Shown here: positions 7,527-16,699 of the stretch, one piece after another
How the letters are laid out: every line of letters starts with the position of its first letter
Numbering within the stretch: position 1 is the stretch's first letter
Translations under genes and position numbers: made by a program
The notes under the pieces: model-generated
What the model was told of the DNA's origin: nothing
The model's database searches: none
The model's input: the letters and a program-made list of their open reading frames with translations, nothing else
DNA from: Nocardia sp. NBC_00416
GTDB taxonomy: Bacteria > Actinomycetota > Actinomycetes > Mycobacteriales > Mycobacteriaceae
NCBI RefSeq assembly: GCF_036032445.1
Contig: NZ_CP107932.1
Span: 2,730,501 to 2,794,500, forward strand
DNA length: 64,000 nucleotides
Reading direction: 5' to 3'

Positions 7527-8899
7527 ATGACCGCACCCCTGCAGTTCTCCGCGTTCGTCATGAACACCACGTCACATATCCTGCACGGCGCGTGGCGACT
7601 GCCCGAGGCGCGGCAGACCGAGTTCAACTCACTCGACCACTGGGTCGCCTTGGCGCAGACATTGGAGCGCGGCGGATTCGACTACATCTTCTTCGCCGAT
7701 GTGGTCGGGCTCTATGACGACTATCGCGGCTCATGGCGCAAATTCGTGGCAAATTCGTGGACAGCGGGCTGCAGATCCCCAGCAACGACCCCACCGTGCT
7801 GGCGTCGGCGCTCGCCTACGCCACCGAACATATCGGCATCGTGGTGACCAGCTCCATCCTGCAGTCGCATCCTTTCGATTTCGCCCGCAAGATCTCCACC
7901 CTCGATCACGCCACCAAAGGCAGGATCGGGTGGAATATCGTCACCAGCCTGTCCCACAACGCCTGGCGTAATTTCGGATTCGACGAGATCACCGCGCACG
8001 ACGACCGGTACCGGTGGGCCGAGGAGTACGTCGAGGTCGTCTACAAGCTCTGGGAGGGATCCTGGGACGAGGACGCGCTCATCCAGGACAAGGAATCCGG
8101 AGTACACGCCGATTTCGACAAGGTGCACAAGATCCGCCACGACGGTAAGCGCTACCGGGTGGAGGGGCCGCATCTGGTGGCGCCCTCCCCGCAGCGCACC
8201 CCGTTGCTGTTCCAGGCGGGGTCGTCGGCCACCGGGCGCCGCTTCGCCGCCCGTAACGCCGAGGGCCAGTTCATCGTCTCGCCCACGCCGGAGGCCGCGA
8301 GATCACTGATCACCGACACTCGGCGGCTCGTCGCCGAGGCAGGCCGCGACCCCCACGATCTGAAGTTCTTCCAAGGGCTGTCGTTCGTCATCGGGAGCAC
8401 CGAGGACGAGGCCCGGCGCAAGGCCGCCGAACTCGACGAGGTGATCGACCCGACCACCATCATCGCGCACGCCGCGGGCGGGCTCGGGCACGATCTCGGC
8501 TTCTACGACCTGGACACACCGATCGGCGATATCGAGACCGAAGGCACCCGCAGCACGCTCGCCTGGCTGCACGAGGCCGTCCCGGACCGGGAGCCGACGG
8601 TGCGCGATCTCGCCCGGATGCGCAGCCGCTACGGCCGCGTCGTCGGCACCCCCGAACAGATCGCCGACCGGCTGGAGGTCTGGCGGGCGGCCGGTATCGA
8701 CGGGGTCAATGTCACCAACGCGACCATCCCCGGAAGCTACGTCGAATTCATCGACCACGTGCTGCCGGTGCTGCGCGCCCGCGGCCTCGCCGCGACCGAA
8801 TACGCCGCGGGCACCTCCCGGCGTAAAGCCACCGGCCGTGACCGGCTGCCCGACACCCACCCGGCCGCCGCCTACCGGGGCGCCTTCACCCATCGGTGA
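7527..8899 (+). pseudogene. NtaA/SnaA/DszA-type flavin monooxygenase, disrupted by an 11-bp tandem duplication
   Basis: ATG 7527 has GGAGG nine bases upstream and opens MTAPLQFSAFVMNTTSHILH, then FDYIFFADVVGLYDD, the start of a bacterial luciferase-like monooxygenase of the NtaA/DszA family. At 7739-7760 the 11-mer CAAATTCGTGG occurs twice in tandem and shifts the frame. The rest of the enzyme continues in another frame (GLQIPSNDPTVLASALAYAT, GRIGWNIVTSLSHNAWRN, PLLFQAGSSATGRRFAARNA) to 8899. Removing one copy restores SWRKFVDSGLQIP exactly. Without repair a translation ends at 7847. Internal ATG 7733 could start the second part, without the N-terminal strand. Roughly 453 aa when intact, as in the family. 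Confidence 0.85.
7739..7760 (+). repeat. 11-bp perfect tandem duplication causing a frameshift
   Basis: CAAATTCGTGG at 7739-7749 is repeated exactly at 7750-7760 inside the monooxygenase gene. The eleven extra bases move the downstream frame. The lesion looks recent, because the rest of the gene is undamaged. Confidence 0.9.
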
Positions 8900-8985
8900 G
8901 TCACGGCGGACCCGGCTGTCTCGATCACGTCATATTCGCGTGGTGTTCCGTTCATCGAGCGCTCATCTGATGGAAAACTGGTGGG

Positions 8986-9927
8986 ATGGGTGCCCCCACT
9001 ACCGAGGCGCCGATCAGGCAACAGCCTCGCTGGTTGCTGCGCAGCGGCGTGTGGTCGGTCTACCTGCTGGCGCTGGCGGTGGTCACTGTCCTGTTCGGAC
9101 TCCCGACCGACCGGATCTACCAGGCGATATGGATCGTCGCCGGGATCGCCGCCTTCACGCCCGACCGGCCGTGGCGCGATCAGTTGCGCATCCTGGTCGA
9201 TTGGGTTCCGCTCATCGCCGCGCTGGTCGTCTACGACCACACCCGCGGCATCGCCAACACGGTGGGGATGCCGGTCCGGGTACAGGAGCTCGTCTCGGTG
9301 GAGAGCTGGTTGTTCGGTGGGACCGTGCCGACCGTGTGGTTACAGGAGCACCTGATACACGACGGCGAACAACCTTGGTGGACCGTGCTCACCGGCCTCG
9401 TCTACACCAGTCATTTCATCGTGCCCTGGCTGATCGCGGGGATCTTCTACGTGCAGTCGCGTGAGCGCTGGGCGAAATATATGCGGCGCATCGTGCTGCT
9501 CTCCTATCTCGGCCTGGTGACCTACGTCCTGCTGCCCGCGGCGCCCCCGTGGTACGCCGCCCGCGCCGAGGTCATCCACGCCGACATCCACCGGGGCACC
9601 GGATTCGGATTCGGCCTGATGCCGGTCGATATCGGCGGGGACTGGCTGGCCGCGCAGGGCAATCCGGTCGCCGCGCTGCCGTCGCTGCACGCGGCATTCG
9701 CGCTGCTGGTCACCATCTCGCTGTGGCCGCTGGCCCGGCATTGGTGGTGGAAGGCACTGCTGGCCCTCTTCCCGTTGGCGATGGCCTTCACCCTGGTCTA
9801 CGGCGGCGAGCACTATGTGATCGATGTGCTGTCGGGCTGGGCCTATGTCGGACTGACCATCCTGCTCGCCCGGGCGTGGGAACGCCGGCGACAACCCGCG
9901 AAACCCCAACCCGATCCGGTTCCGTAG
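8986..9927 (+). CDS. PAP2-superfamily membrane phosphatase / inositolphosphotransferase-like protein
   Basis: 313 aa with about six membrane helices. Catalytic signature of the PAP2 fold: PSLHAAFALLV (His of motif 2) and YGGEHYVIDVLSGWAY (His and Asp of motif 3); motif 1 is less clear. An Asp/Pro-rich periplasmic loop with AAPPWYAARAEVI is typical of the Aur1/Ipt1-like subgroup, which acts on lipid phosphates or transfers inositol phosphate. ATG 8986 with GGTGGG close upstream. In this lineage such enzymes are often linked to phosphatidylinositol or cell-wall lipid metabolism; the substrate is not readable here. Confidence 0.85.
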   Translation: MGAPTTEAPIRQQPRWLLRSGVWSVYLLALAVVTVLFGLPTDRIYQAIWIVAGIAAFTPDRPWRDQLRILVDWVPLIAALVVYDHTRGIANTVGMPVRVQELVSVESWLFGGTVPTVWLQEHLIHDGEQPWWTVLTGLVYTSHFIVPWLIAGIFYVQSRERWAKYMRRIVLLSYLGLVTYVLLPAAPPWYAARAEVIHADIHRGTGFGFGLMPVDIGGDWLAAQGNPVAALPSLHAAFALLVTISLWPLARHWWWKALLALFPLAMAFTLVYGGEHYVIDVLSGWAYVGLTILLARAWERRRQPAKPQPDPVP

Positions 9928-9942
9928 CCGGAGTCGCCGAAT

Positions 9943-9962
9943 GGACGCCCGGCCCGGCGTCC
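9943..9962. terminator. Hairpin between convergent PAP2 and TetR genes
   Basis: GGACGCC, six-base loop, GGCGTCC. Lies in the 57-bp gap between the two convergent stop codons and could serve both directions. No T-tract. Confidence 0.4.
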
Positions 9963-9984
9963 GGCGGCGACCACGGGCGCGCGC

Positions 9985-10593
9985 TCACTCCGGTTCCGGG
10001 CGTCGTCCCGCGGCCCAGGGCGCGAGCAGCAGCAAGCACGCGCGGCGCATATCGGCCGCCGCCTCGGACGCACCCAGTTGACCGGCCGTGGCCCAGGTCA
10101 GGATGCCGTAGGCGCATTGCTCGGCCAGCCGGGCGAGCTGTAGGTCCGCGGCGTCCGGCTCGGCGATACCGGCGACGGCGAGGATGCGATCGCGCAGGGT
10201 GGTGTCGACGGCGACTGTTCCGGCCGAACGCACCGCGTTGGCCGATACCAGCATGGCCCGGCCCAGCAGCGGATACCGGAGTAGCCGCCCGACCGCGTCT
10301 TCCAGGAAATCCGCGACCGCGAGAACCGGGTCGGCCGCAGCACCCGGCCGGTCCGGGAGATCGGTGACCGCGGCCCCCAGCACGCCGGAATAGAGGTGGT
10401 GTTTGGACGGGTAGTAGCGGTACAGCGTGCCCAGCGCCACCCCGGCCGCCGCGGCGATATCCGACATCTGCACCCGTTCGAGGCCGTGCTCGGCCCCGAG
10501 CCGCGCCGCCGCGCGCTGAATCGCTCGCCGCCGGGCGTGCTGACTCGTCGTACTCGGTCGCCCCGGCTCGCGCGGCTCCGCTATCCGCGGCAC
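9985..10593 (-). CDS. TetR-family transcriptional regulator
   Basis: 202 aa from GTG 10593 with GGAGG upstream. HTH at about residues 25-75: AIQRAAARLGAEHGLERVQM, DIAAAAGVALGTLYRYYPSK. The C-terminal ligand domain is divergent as usual. It is divergent from an SDR/LLM/SnoaL operon, and a palindrome in the gap (10614-10631) is a likely operator, so it probably represses that operon and itself. Inducer unknown. Confidence 0.9.
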   Translation of the reverse strand: MPRIAEPREPGRPSTTSQHARRRAIQRAAARLGAEHGLERVQMSDIAAAAGVALGTLYRYYPSKHHLYSGVLGAAVTDLPDRPGAAADPVLAVADFLEDAVGRLLRYPLLGRAMLVSANAVRSAGTVAVDTTLRDRILAVAGIAEPDAADLQLARLAEQCAYGILTWATAGQLGASEAAADMRRACLLLLAPWAAGRRPEPE

Positions 10594-10613
10594 TGTCCAC
10601 CTCCGATCGTAAA

Positions 10614-10631
10614 ACTAGAATTCACTCTAGT
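10614..10631. promoter_or_regulatory. Probable TetR operator
   Basis: ACTAGA-ATTCAC-TCTAGT: perfect 6-bp arms around a six-base centre, AT-rich against a GC-rich background. It sits 20 bp upstream of the TetR start and 64 bp upstream of the SDR start. Position and symmetry fit a TetR dimer site. Confidence 0.6.
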
Positions 10632-10695
10632 AATTGTGCGGGACGGGCTGTACAACTGGGTGGGTCCGCGCCGCGGATTCCGAAGGGAGGCAGCC

Positions 10696-11505
10696 ATGAC
10701 CGAAACAGATCTCGGGCGCTACGGGCCGTGGGCGGTGATCACCGGCGGTTCGGAGGGAGTCGGGCGCGCGTTCGCGCGACGGCTCGCGGGTTCGGGCCTG
10801 CACCTCCTGCTGGTCGCGCGACGGCCGGGCCCGCTGGAAGAGGCCGCCGAAGAGTGCCGGGCTCTGGGCGTGCGGGTCCGCACGCTGGCCACCGACCTCA
10901 CCCGGCCGGACGCGGCGGACGCGGTATCGGCGGCGGTATCCGATGTCGAGGTCGGGCTGTTGATCCACAATGCCGGCGCCAATACCCACAGCGCCCCCTT
11001 CCTCGACGGAGACCCCGCCGAGTTCCAGCGCGTCATCGATCTCAACATCACCACGCCGCTCGCCCTCATCACGAGTCTCGGCGCACCCATGCGCCGTCGG
11101 CGGCGCGGCGGAATCCTGCTGGTGGGCTCGCTGGCCGGATATCTGGGAGCACGGCAGCACACCGTGTACGGCGGGGTGAAAGCATTCGGACGGATCTTCG
11201 CCGAGAGTCTGTGGCTGGAACTGCGCGAGCACGAGGTGGATGTCCTCGAACTGGTGCTCGGCGTGACCCGGACACCGGCGATGGAACGCATCGGCCTCGA
11301 TTTCGACATCCCGCGAATGCCGGTATCGGACCCCGACGACGTAGCGGCGGAGGGGCTGGCCGCGCTGGGGAACAGTCCGGTGCACATCGTCACCGCGCAC
11401 GAACACCTGGCCGCGCGGCGCGGCGATCCGGATCGCGCCGCCGCGGTCCTGGGCGCCGACGCGATGATGCGCCGCCTCATCGGCACGGCCACGGACCGGC
11501 GATGA
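10696..11505 (+). CDS. SDR family oxidoreductase
   Basis: 269 aa, ATG 10696 with GGGAGG upstream. ITGGSEGVGRAFARRL is the nucleotide-binding motif, NAGAN the structural motif, GSLAGYLG the Ser strand and YGGVKAF the YxxxK catalytic pair. Probably reduces or oxidises a hydrophobic alcohol/ketone. First gene of a three-gene operon (SDR, F420-type LLM, SnoaL), divergent from TetR; its stop overlaps the next start. Confidence 0.9.
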   Translation: MTETDLGRYGPWAVITGGSEGVGRAFARRLAGSGLHLLLVARRPGPLEEAAEECRALGVRVRTLATDLTRPDAADAVSAAVSDVEVGLLIHNAGANTHSAPFLDGDPAEFQRVIDLNITTPLALITSLGAPMRRRRRGGILLVGSLAGYLGARQHTVYGGVKAFGRIFAESLWLELREHEVDVLELVLGVTRTPAMERIGLDFDIPRMPVSDPDDVAAEGLAALGNSPVHIVTAHEHLAARRGDPDRAAAVLGADAMMRRLIGTATDRR

Positions 11506-12329
11506 GGATCGGGCTGTCGAGTCCGATCGTGGTCCGGGTCCCCGGGGTCGCCGCATCGTGGGAAGCCGACGGCGGCCCCGCAGAACTCATCCGGATCGCC
11601 GAGGTCGCCGACGATCTCGGTTTCGACCACCTCACCTGCTCCGAGCACATCGCTGTTCCCGAGCGCGACACCGCGACCCGGGGCTCGACCTACTGGGATC
11701 CGCTGGCCACCCTGTCCTTCCTGGCGGCCCGCACCGCGCGCATCCGGTTGGCGACCTCGGTCGTCGTCCTCGGCTACCACCACCCGCTGGCGCTGGCCAA
11801 GAGCTACGGCACCCTGGATCGGCTCAGCGGCGGCCGGGTGGTGCTGGGGGTGGGCGTGGGTTCGCTGGAAGCCGAATTCGACCTCCTCGGCGCCCGGTGG
11901 CCGGACCGCGGCGCCGCCGCCGACCGCGCTCTCACCGCCTTGCGCGCCGCGTGGGGACGACGCGAGGTCGGCGATTTCGTCATCGACCCGGCCGCCACCT
12001 CGACCACCGCACCGCTCTGGGTCGGCGGCCGCAGTCTCCGTTCGCTGCGCCGCGCTGTAGCGCTGGGTACGGGCTGGGTCCCGTTCGGGCTGTCGGCCGA
12101 CGTGCTGACCACCCACCTGCGGGCCGTGCGCCTGCCGCCCGAATTCGAGGTCGTCCTGAACCCGGGTCGCCCGCTGGATCCGCTCGCCGACCCCGAGTCC
12201 GCGCGGCGGCGGCTGATCCGGTTGCGCGATATCGGCGCGACCGTCGTCTGCTGCGCGCTGCGGGCCTCCGGTATCGACCACTACTGCGATCAACTCACGG
12301 CTCTGCACGAGATAGCCGCCCCACTCTGA
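11502..12329 (+). CDS. LLM-class oxidoreductase, probably F420-dependent
   Basis: 275 aa from ATG 11502, overlapping the SDR stop by ATGA. TIM-barrel luciferase-like fold: DDLGFDHLTCSEHIAVPE, TARIRLATSVVVLGYHHPL, LDRLSGGRVVLGVGVGS and APLWVGGRS. The early SEHIAVP strand and compact size resemble F420-dependent members of actinobacteria rather than the larger FMN monooxygenases. Together with the SDR and SnoaL-like neighbours it suggests redox conversion of a polycyclic or terpenoid-like compound; substrate is inference. Confidence 0.88.
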   Translation: MRIGLSSPIVVRVPGVAASWEADGGPAELIRIAEVADDLGFDHLTCSEHIAVPERDTATRGSTYWDPLATLSFLAARTARIRLATSVVVLGYHHPLALAKSYGTLDRLSGGRVVLGVGVGSLEAEFDLLGARWPDRGAAADRALTALRAAWGRREVGDFVIDPAATSTTAPLWVGGRSLRSLRRAVALGTGWVPFGLSADVLTTHLRAVRLPPEFEVVLNPGRPLDPLADPESARRRLIRLRDIGATVVCCALRASGIDHYCDQLTALHEIAAPL

Positions 12330-12350
12330 TCCCGCAATGGAAGGAAAGCT

Positions 12351-12830
12351 GTGGACGAGGACCGATTCGCACGCCTCGAGCAACGGGTGCGCCGGCTCGA
12401 GGACGAACTGGAGATCACCCGCCTGATCGCCTCCTACGGACCGCTCGTGGACGCCGGCGCCGCCGGCGCGGTCGCCCAACTGTGGACCGAGGACGGGGAA
12501 TACGACGTCGAAGGCTGGCATATGCGCAGCCGTGCCGATGTGCACGCGATGGTCGAGTCCGCGGCCCACCGGTCCCTGATCGAGGCCGGCTGTTCGCATT
12601 TCCTCGGGCCGGCGCAGATCGTGGTCGACGGCGACGCGGCGCTCGCGGTATGCGAATCGCTGCTCGTGCGCCGCGCCGACGCCGGCTTCCGAGTATGGCG
12701 CGCGGGCGCGAACCGATTCCAGCTCACCCGCACGCCACGCGGCTGGCGGATCACCCACCGCGTCACCCGCGCCCTCGACGGCGCCGCGGCGGCCCGCGAC
12801 CTGCTGCGCGCGACCGTCGCAGGCGCCTGA
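12351..12830 (+). CDS. SnoaL/NTF2-like protein
   Basis: 159 aa from GTG 12351 with AAGGAA upstream. The N-terminal helix LEQRVRRLEDELEITRLIAS and YGPLVDAGAAGAVAQLWTED, then a cone-shaped NTF2 barrel ending HRVTRALDG, fit the SnoaL-like family, which includes cyclases, dehydratases and isomerases. 21 bp downstream of the LLM gene, so in the same operon. Catalytic role unproven. Confidence 0.82.
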   Translation: MDEDRFARLEQRVRRLEDELEITRLIASYGPLVDAGAAGAVAQLWTEDGEYDVEGWHMRSRADVHAMVESAAHRSLIEAGCSHFLGPAQIVVDGDAALAVCESLLVRRADAGFRVWRAGANRFQLTRTPRGWRITHRVTRALDGAAAARDLLRATVAGA

Positions 12831-12858
12831 ACGTTCCCGGGTCGCGCCCCGCTCCGGC

Positions 12859-14217
12859 TCAGGCGACCACGGTCGCCCGGCGCGGCGCCGGCGTCAGCGA
12901 CGCCGGGCCCAGACCCAGATGGTCGCGCAGGGTTCTGCCCGTGTAGTCGGTGCGGAACAGCCCGCGACGCTGCAGTTCCGGCACCACGAAGTCGACGAAG
13001 TCGTCGAATGTTCCCGGCGCCTGGGCGGCCGAGAGGATATAGCCGTCGGCCTCCCCGCCGGTGAACCCGGCCTCGATCTGATCAGCGATCTGCGCGGCAG
13101 TTCCGACGAACTGCGGCAGCAGCACGCCCTGGGCGTAGAGCTTGCCGATATCGCGCAATGTCAGGTTCTGGGTGGCACTGAGCCGCCGCGCGACATCGAA
13201 GAGTCCCTGGGTGCCCGGGACCACGAGATCCTCGATCGGCGCGTCCAAATCGTAGTGGGAGAAATCGTGGTCGGTGTGCACGGACAGGGTGATCAAACCG
13301 GAGATCGGATCGGCGAGTTCGTTGTGGAACGCCTGCTTCTCCCGCGCGATCGCTTCTGTCTCGCCGACGAAAGGCACGAAGGACGGGAAGATCTTGATGT
13401 CGTCCGGGTTACGGCCGAAGTTCACCGCCCGCGATTTCACATCGTCGTAGTAGGCGCGCCGGCCCTCGGGCGTCGGATCGATCTCGAAGATCGCCTCGGC
13501 CCAGCGCGCCGCGAAATCCTTGCCCACCGGCGACGATCCGGCCTGGATGAGCACCGGCCGGTGCTGCGGGGAACGCGGAACCGTCAGCGGACCCCGGGTC
13601 TTGAACCAGGTGCCCTCGTGGTCCACGGTCCGCACCTTGTCCGGATCGGCGAAGACGCCGGAAGTTTTGTCCTGGACCAGAGCGTCGGGGTCCCAGCTGC
13701 CCCAGAGTTCGTAGGCGACCTCGAGGAATTCCTGCGCCCGCTCGTACCGTTCGTCGTGCCCGAGATGCTGTGCGGCGCCGAAGTTCTGCGCCTCGGCCTG
13801 ATTGAGCGAGGTCACCACGTTCCAGCCGGCGCGGCCCCGCGACAGATGGTCGAGCGTGGCGAAGATTCGGGCCACTTCGTACGGATGGAAATAGGTGGTG
13901 GACTTGGTGATCGCGAGGCCGAGCCGTTCGGTCACGTTCGCCAGGCCCGCGGCGACGAGCGACGGATCGAGCGTCGCCGACGCCTGGGTACCGCTGCGCA
14001 ACGGCACCCGGATATCGTTGCCGTACCGGACGGGCGTCGCCAGCAGATCCGCGAAGAACACGAAATCGAATTTGCCCCGTTCGAGGGTCCGGGCGACGCG
14101 GTTGTAGTAATCGGGACCCAGATAATCGGTCTCCGAGGCGGGATGCCGCCACGCCGCGTGCGAATGCGTGACGTGCGAGGCGATCAGGAAACCTGCCAGA
14201 TGCAGTTCACGAGACAT
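12859..14217 (-). CDS. NtaA/DmoA-type FMN-dependent monooxygenase
   Basis: 452 aa luciferase-like monooxygenase of the NtaA/SnaA/DszA family, close in layout to the broken gene at 7527. Motifs: FDFVFFADLLATPVRYGND, TKSTTYFHPYEVARIFATLD, GRAGWNVVTSLNQAEAQNFG, RPVLIQAGSSPVGKDFAARW. Family members use FMNH2 from a separate reductase to oxidise chelators such as nitrilotriacetate or EDTA, sulfur heterocycles, or related substrates. It follows the ABC transporter genes by 108 bp on the same strand, so it is probably the last gene of the riboswitch-headed unit. That location suggests it processes whatever the transporter imports. Confidence 0.9.
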   Translation of the reverse strand: MSRELHLAGFLIASHVTHSHAAWRHPASETDYLGPDYYNRVARTLERGKFDFVFFADLLATPVRYGNDIRVPLRSGTQASATLDPSLVAAGLANVTERLGLAITKSTTYFHPYEVARIFATLDHLSRGRAGWNVVTSLNQAEAQNFGAAQHLGHDERYERAQEFLEVAYELWGSWDPDALVQDKTSGVFADPDKVRTVDHEGTWFKTRGPLTVPRSPQHRPVLIQAGSSPVGKDFAARWAEAIFEIDPTPEGRRAYYDDVKSRAVNFGRNPDDIKIFPSFVPFVGETEAIAREKQAFHNELADPISGLITLSVHTDHDFSHYDLDAPIEDLVVPGTQGLFDVARRLSATQNLTLRDIGKLYAQGVLLPQFVGTAAQIADQIEAGFTGGEADGYILSAAQAPGTFDDFVDFVVPELQRRGLFRTDYTGRTLRDHLGLGPASLTPAPRRATVVA

Positions 14218-14325
14218 GGTTGCTTCCTTGTTCGATCAGCGGGGGTTCGAGCAGGGGCCGGGCCGAGCAGAAGTGGCCGTGCCGTGCTGCCACGGCGATC
14301 AGCTTCGACGGCTCGTCGCCCGCAG

Positions 14326-15882
14326 TCACCGATTGCGCTCGAGCTGATGTTGAGGACACCGGCAGCCCAGCGGTTCACCGGCGGGCAACCGTTCCGCGAC
14401 CTCGACCGCGTCGGCGTGGACGAGGCGGGACAAGAGCTCGGTCCGGGGGCGTTCGGTCAGCTCCGCCGGCGTCCCGACCTCCACGATCGTCCCCCGATCG
14501 AGCACCGCTATCCGATCGCACCGGTCCAGCTGGCCGCGCAGATCGTGGCTGATCGACACCACGGTCGCGCCGGTGTTCCGGCGATAGACGTCGAGGTGGT
14601 CGAGGATCCGCTGGGCAGTGGGCTTGTCGAGCGCCGTCGTCACTTCGTCGCACAGCAGCAGCCGCGGCCGGGCCAGCAGGGCCCGGGCCAGCGCCGCGCG
14701 CTGCAATTGCCCGCCGGACAGCCCGGCCGGAGGACGCGCCGCCTGCACGGCGTCGATCTCCAGATCGGCGAGCACCGCCACCGCGGCGGCGCGCGCGTCC
14801 GCCCGGCTCAGCCCGCACAGCCGGACAGCGGTCGCGGCCACCTGGTCGAGCACACTGCGGCGCGCGTCGAACGATCCGGCCGACTCCTGCCAGACGTACT
14901 GGATACCGGCGATCTGACGGCGCGACCGGCGGCGCAGCACCGGCAACCGCTCGTCCCAGGCCACGATCTCGCCGGTGGCCGGACGGGTGAGCCCGGCGAT
15001 ACACCGCGCCAGTGTCGTCTTCCCCGCGCCCGACACACCGACGAGCCCGAACTGCTCACCGGGATGCAGGTCCAGGTCGACGCGACGCAGGACCGGCGAC
15101 CCGCGGCGCCCCACCGACAGATCGCGGATCCGCACGACCGGATCGGTGCGCGGGCGCTCGTCCACCGGCCGGGCGCGGGCCGAACCGGGACAGACCGATC
15201 CGCTCGCGCTGAGCCGCCCGCCGTGGACGAACAGCGTGCGGTCGCCGACGCGGTCGACCGCGAACGCGTCGTGCGTGACCAGCACCACGGCCGTGCCCGC
15301 GTCCCGCAGCCCGCTCAAACCGGTGAGCAGTGCGGCGCGCGACAGCGAATCCAACCCGACCGTCGGTTCGTCGACCACCAGGACGTCGGGCCGGCAGGCC
15401 AGCACCTGCGCCAGGGCCAGCCGGGCCCGTTCGCCACCGGAGAACTCGAACGGGAACTTGCGCGAAATCCGGTCGAGGTCGCGATCGTCGACATCGAACG
15501 CCGCGGCGGCGAGTACCCGGGCGATCTGCGTGCGCCGATCGCCGGGCCGCAGCCGGCCGCCGCCGTCCCGGCGGTGGCGGCGACTCACCAGTTCTCCCAG
15601 TGCGGCACCGACGCGACGCGCCGGATTCAAGGTCGACGCCGCGTGCTGTGGCAGATAGCCGACCCGGATGCCCGGGGTCCGGCGGATCTCGCCCGATATC
15701 TCGATGCCCGGCGGCAGGTCGTCGGCGAGTGCGGCGGCGATCGTCGTCTTCCCGGCACCCGACGGCCCGAACAGGGCAAGGATCTCCCCGGCTCGGATAT
15801 CGAGACGGATATCGCGCAGGATCGTCGTCCCCGCCGCCCGGGCCGAGAGGTTGCGCACACAGATCAGCGGCGCGTCAGCCAT
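14326..15882 (-). CDS. ABC transporter ATPase with two nucleotide-binding domains (Dpp/Nik type)
   Basis: 518 aa, a fused DppD/DppF-like protein. Domain 1: Walker A GPSGAGKTT (about residue 39), signature FSGGERARLALAQVL, Walker B VLVVDEPTVGLD. Domain 2: Walker A GVSGAGKTT, signature LSGGQLQRAALARALL, Walker B LLLCDEVTTALD. The ATG at 15882 overlaps the end of the upstream permease gene by eight bases. It powers the two permeases encoded upstream. Confidence 0.93.
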   Translation of the reverse strand: MADAPLICVRNLSARAAGTTILRDIRLDIRAGEILALFGPSGAGKTTIAAALADDLPPGIEISGEIRRTPGIRVGYLPQHAASTLNPARRVGAALGELVSRRHRRDGGGRLRPGDRRTQIARVLAAAAFDVDDRDLDRISRKFPFEFSGGERARLALAQVLACRPDVLVVDEPTVGLDSLSRAALLTGLSGLRDAGTAVVLVTHDAFAVDRVGDRTLFVHGGRLSASGSVCPGSARARPVDERPRTDPVVRIRDLSVGRRGSPVLRRVDLDLHPGEQFGLVGVSGAGKTTLARCIAGLTRPATGEIVAWDERLPVLRRRSRRQIAGIQYVWQESAGSFDARRSVLDQVAATAVRLCGLSRADARAAAVAVLADLEIDAVQAARPPAGLSGGQLQRAALARALLARPRLLLCDEVTTALDKPTAQRILDHLDVYRRNTGATVVSISHDLRGQLDRCDRIAVLDRGTIVEVGTPAELTERPRTELLSRLVHADAVEVAERLPAGEPLGCRCPQHQLERNR

Positions 15883-16699
15883 CTCGGCCCGCCCGCCGAA
15901 TATCGCCCGCCGCGACCCGGCGCGGATCCGACAGCAGATCGTCGACCAGCAGATTGGTGCCCACCACCAGCAGGACGATCAACAGACCCGGCAGCGCCAC
16001 CGCCCAGGGCGCGATCAGGAGTGCGTCCTTGTTCGCGGCGACCGATACCGCCCAATCGGTGGAGGTGGTGTCGAAACCGAGGCCGAGGAAATTGGCGGAG
16101 GCGAGGAAATAGACGGCGGCGGTGAATCGGATCCCGAAATCCGCCGCGATCGGCCGGGCCATCTCCCGCACGGCGAAACGACCGTAACGGTAGGCACGGG
16201 TCTCCCCCTGCATACGCAGGGCTTCCATCACAGGTCCGTGCACGACGCCGGCGGCGGCCGTGCGCACGAAGCGCGCGATCGGCGCCACCAGCGCCAGGCC
16301 GATCGCCCCCGCGATCACCACCGCCGACCCCTTCGTGCGCAGCGCGGCCACCATGATGATCAGCAGCGACGGTACACACAGCAGGACGTCGACCGGGCGC
16401 ATCAGCAGATCGGCCAGCCAGGCGCGCGGTGCGGCGGCCGCGGCCACCCCGATGCCGAATCCGACCAGATAGGCCCCCAGCGCGGTGACCGATCCGACCA
16501 GCAGAAAGGTGTGCCCACCGGTCAGCGCGGCCGCCAGCACATCCCGTCCGAGCCGGTCGGCCCCGAACGGCGACCACGGTGACGGACCGAACGGTGTGAG
16601 CCGCTCCGCGGGCGCGGCACGGGCCAGCAGCGGCCCGGCCGCCGCGAACAGCAACGGCACCGCCATCAGGGACAGGTACAGGGCGCGACGCCGGTTCAT
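15875..16699 (-). CDS. ABC transporter permease, DppC/NikC type
   Basis: 274 aa with N-terminal membrane helix (LYLSLMAVPLLFAAAGPLLA), the typical DppC lead-in WSPFGADRLGRDVLAAALTG and about six helices. The cytoplasmic EAA-like loop is around VMEALRMQGETRAYRYGRFA. ATG 16699 overlaps the stop of the DppB-like gene (ATGA), so translation is coupled. Confidence 0.92.
   Translation of the reverse strand: MNRRRALYLSLMAVPLLFAAAGPLLARAAPAERLTPFGPSPWSPFGADRLGRDVLAAALTGGHTFLLVGSVTALGAYLVGFGIGVAAAAAPRAWLADLLMRPVDVLLCVPSLLIIMVAALRTKGSAVVIAGAIGLALVAPIARFVRTAAAGVVHGPVMEALRMQGETRAYRYGRFAVREMARPIAADFGIRFTAAVYFLASANFLGLGFDTTSTDWAVSVAANKDALLIAPWAVALPGLLIVLLVVGTNLLVDDLLSDPRRVAAGDIRRAGRDG

Noticed and set aside
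7733..8899. An independent shorter monooxygenase starting at ATG 7733
   Set aside because: The N-terminal strand and active-site part lie in the upstream frame, the ATG has no ribosome binding site, and deletion of one 11-mer copy joins the two parts perfectly.
12919..16125. A 1,068-codon plus-strand open frame
   Set aside because: Lies antisense to the monooxygenase and ABC transporter genes, with low-complexity Arg/Gly/Asp composition and no recognisable domain.
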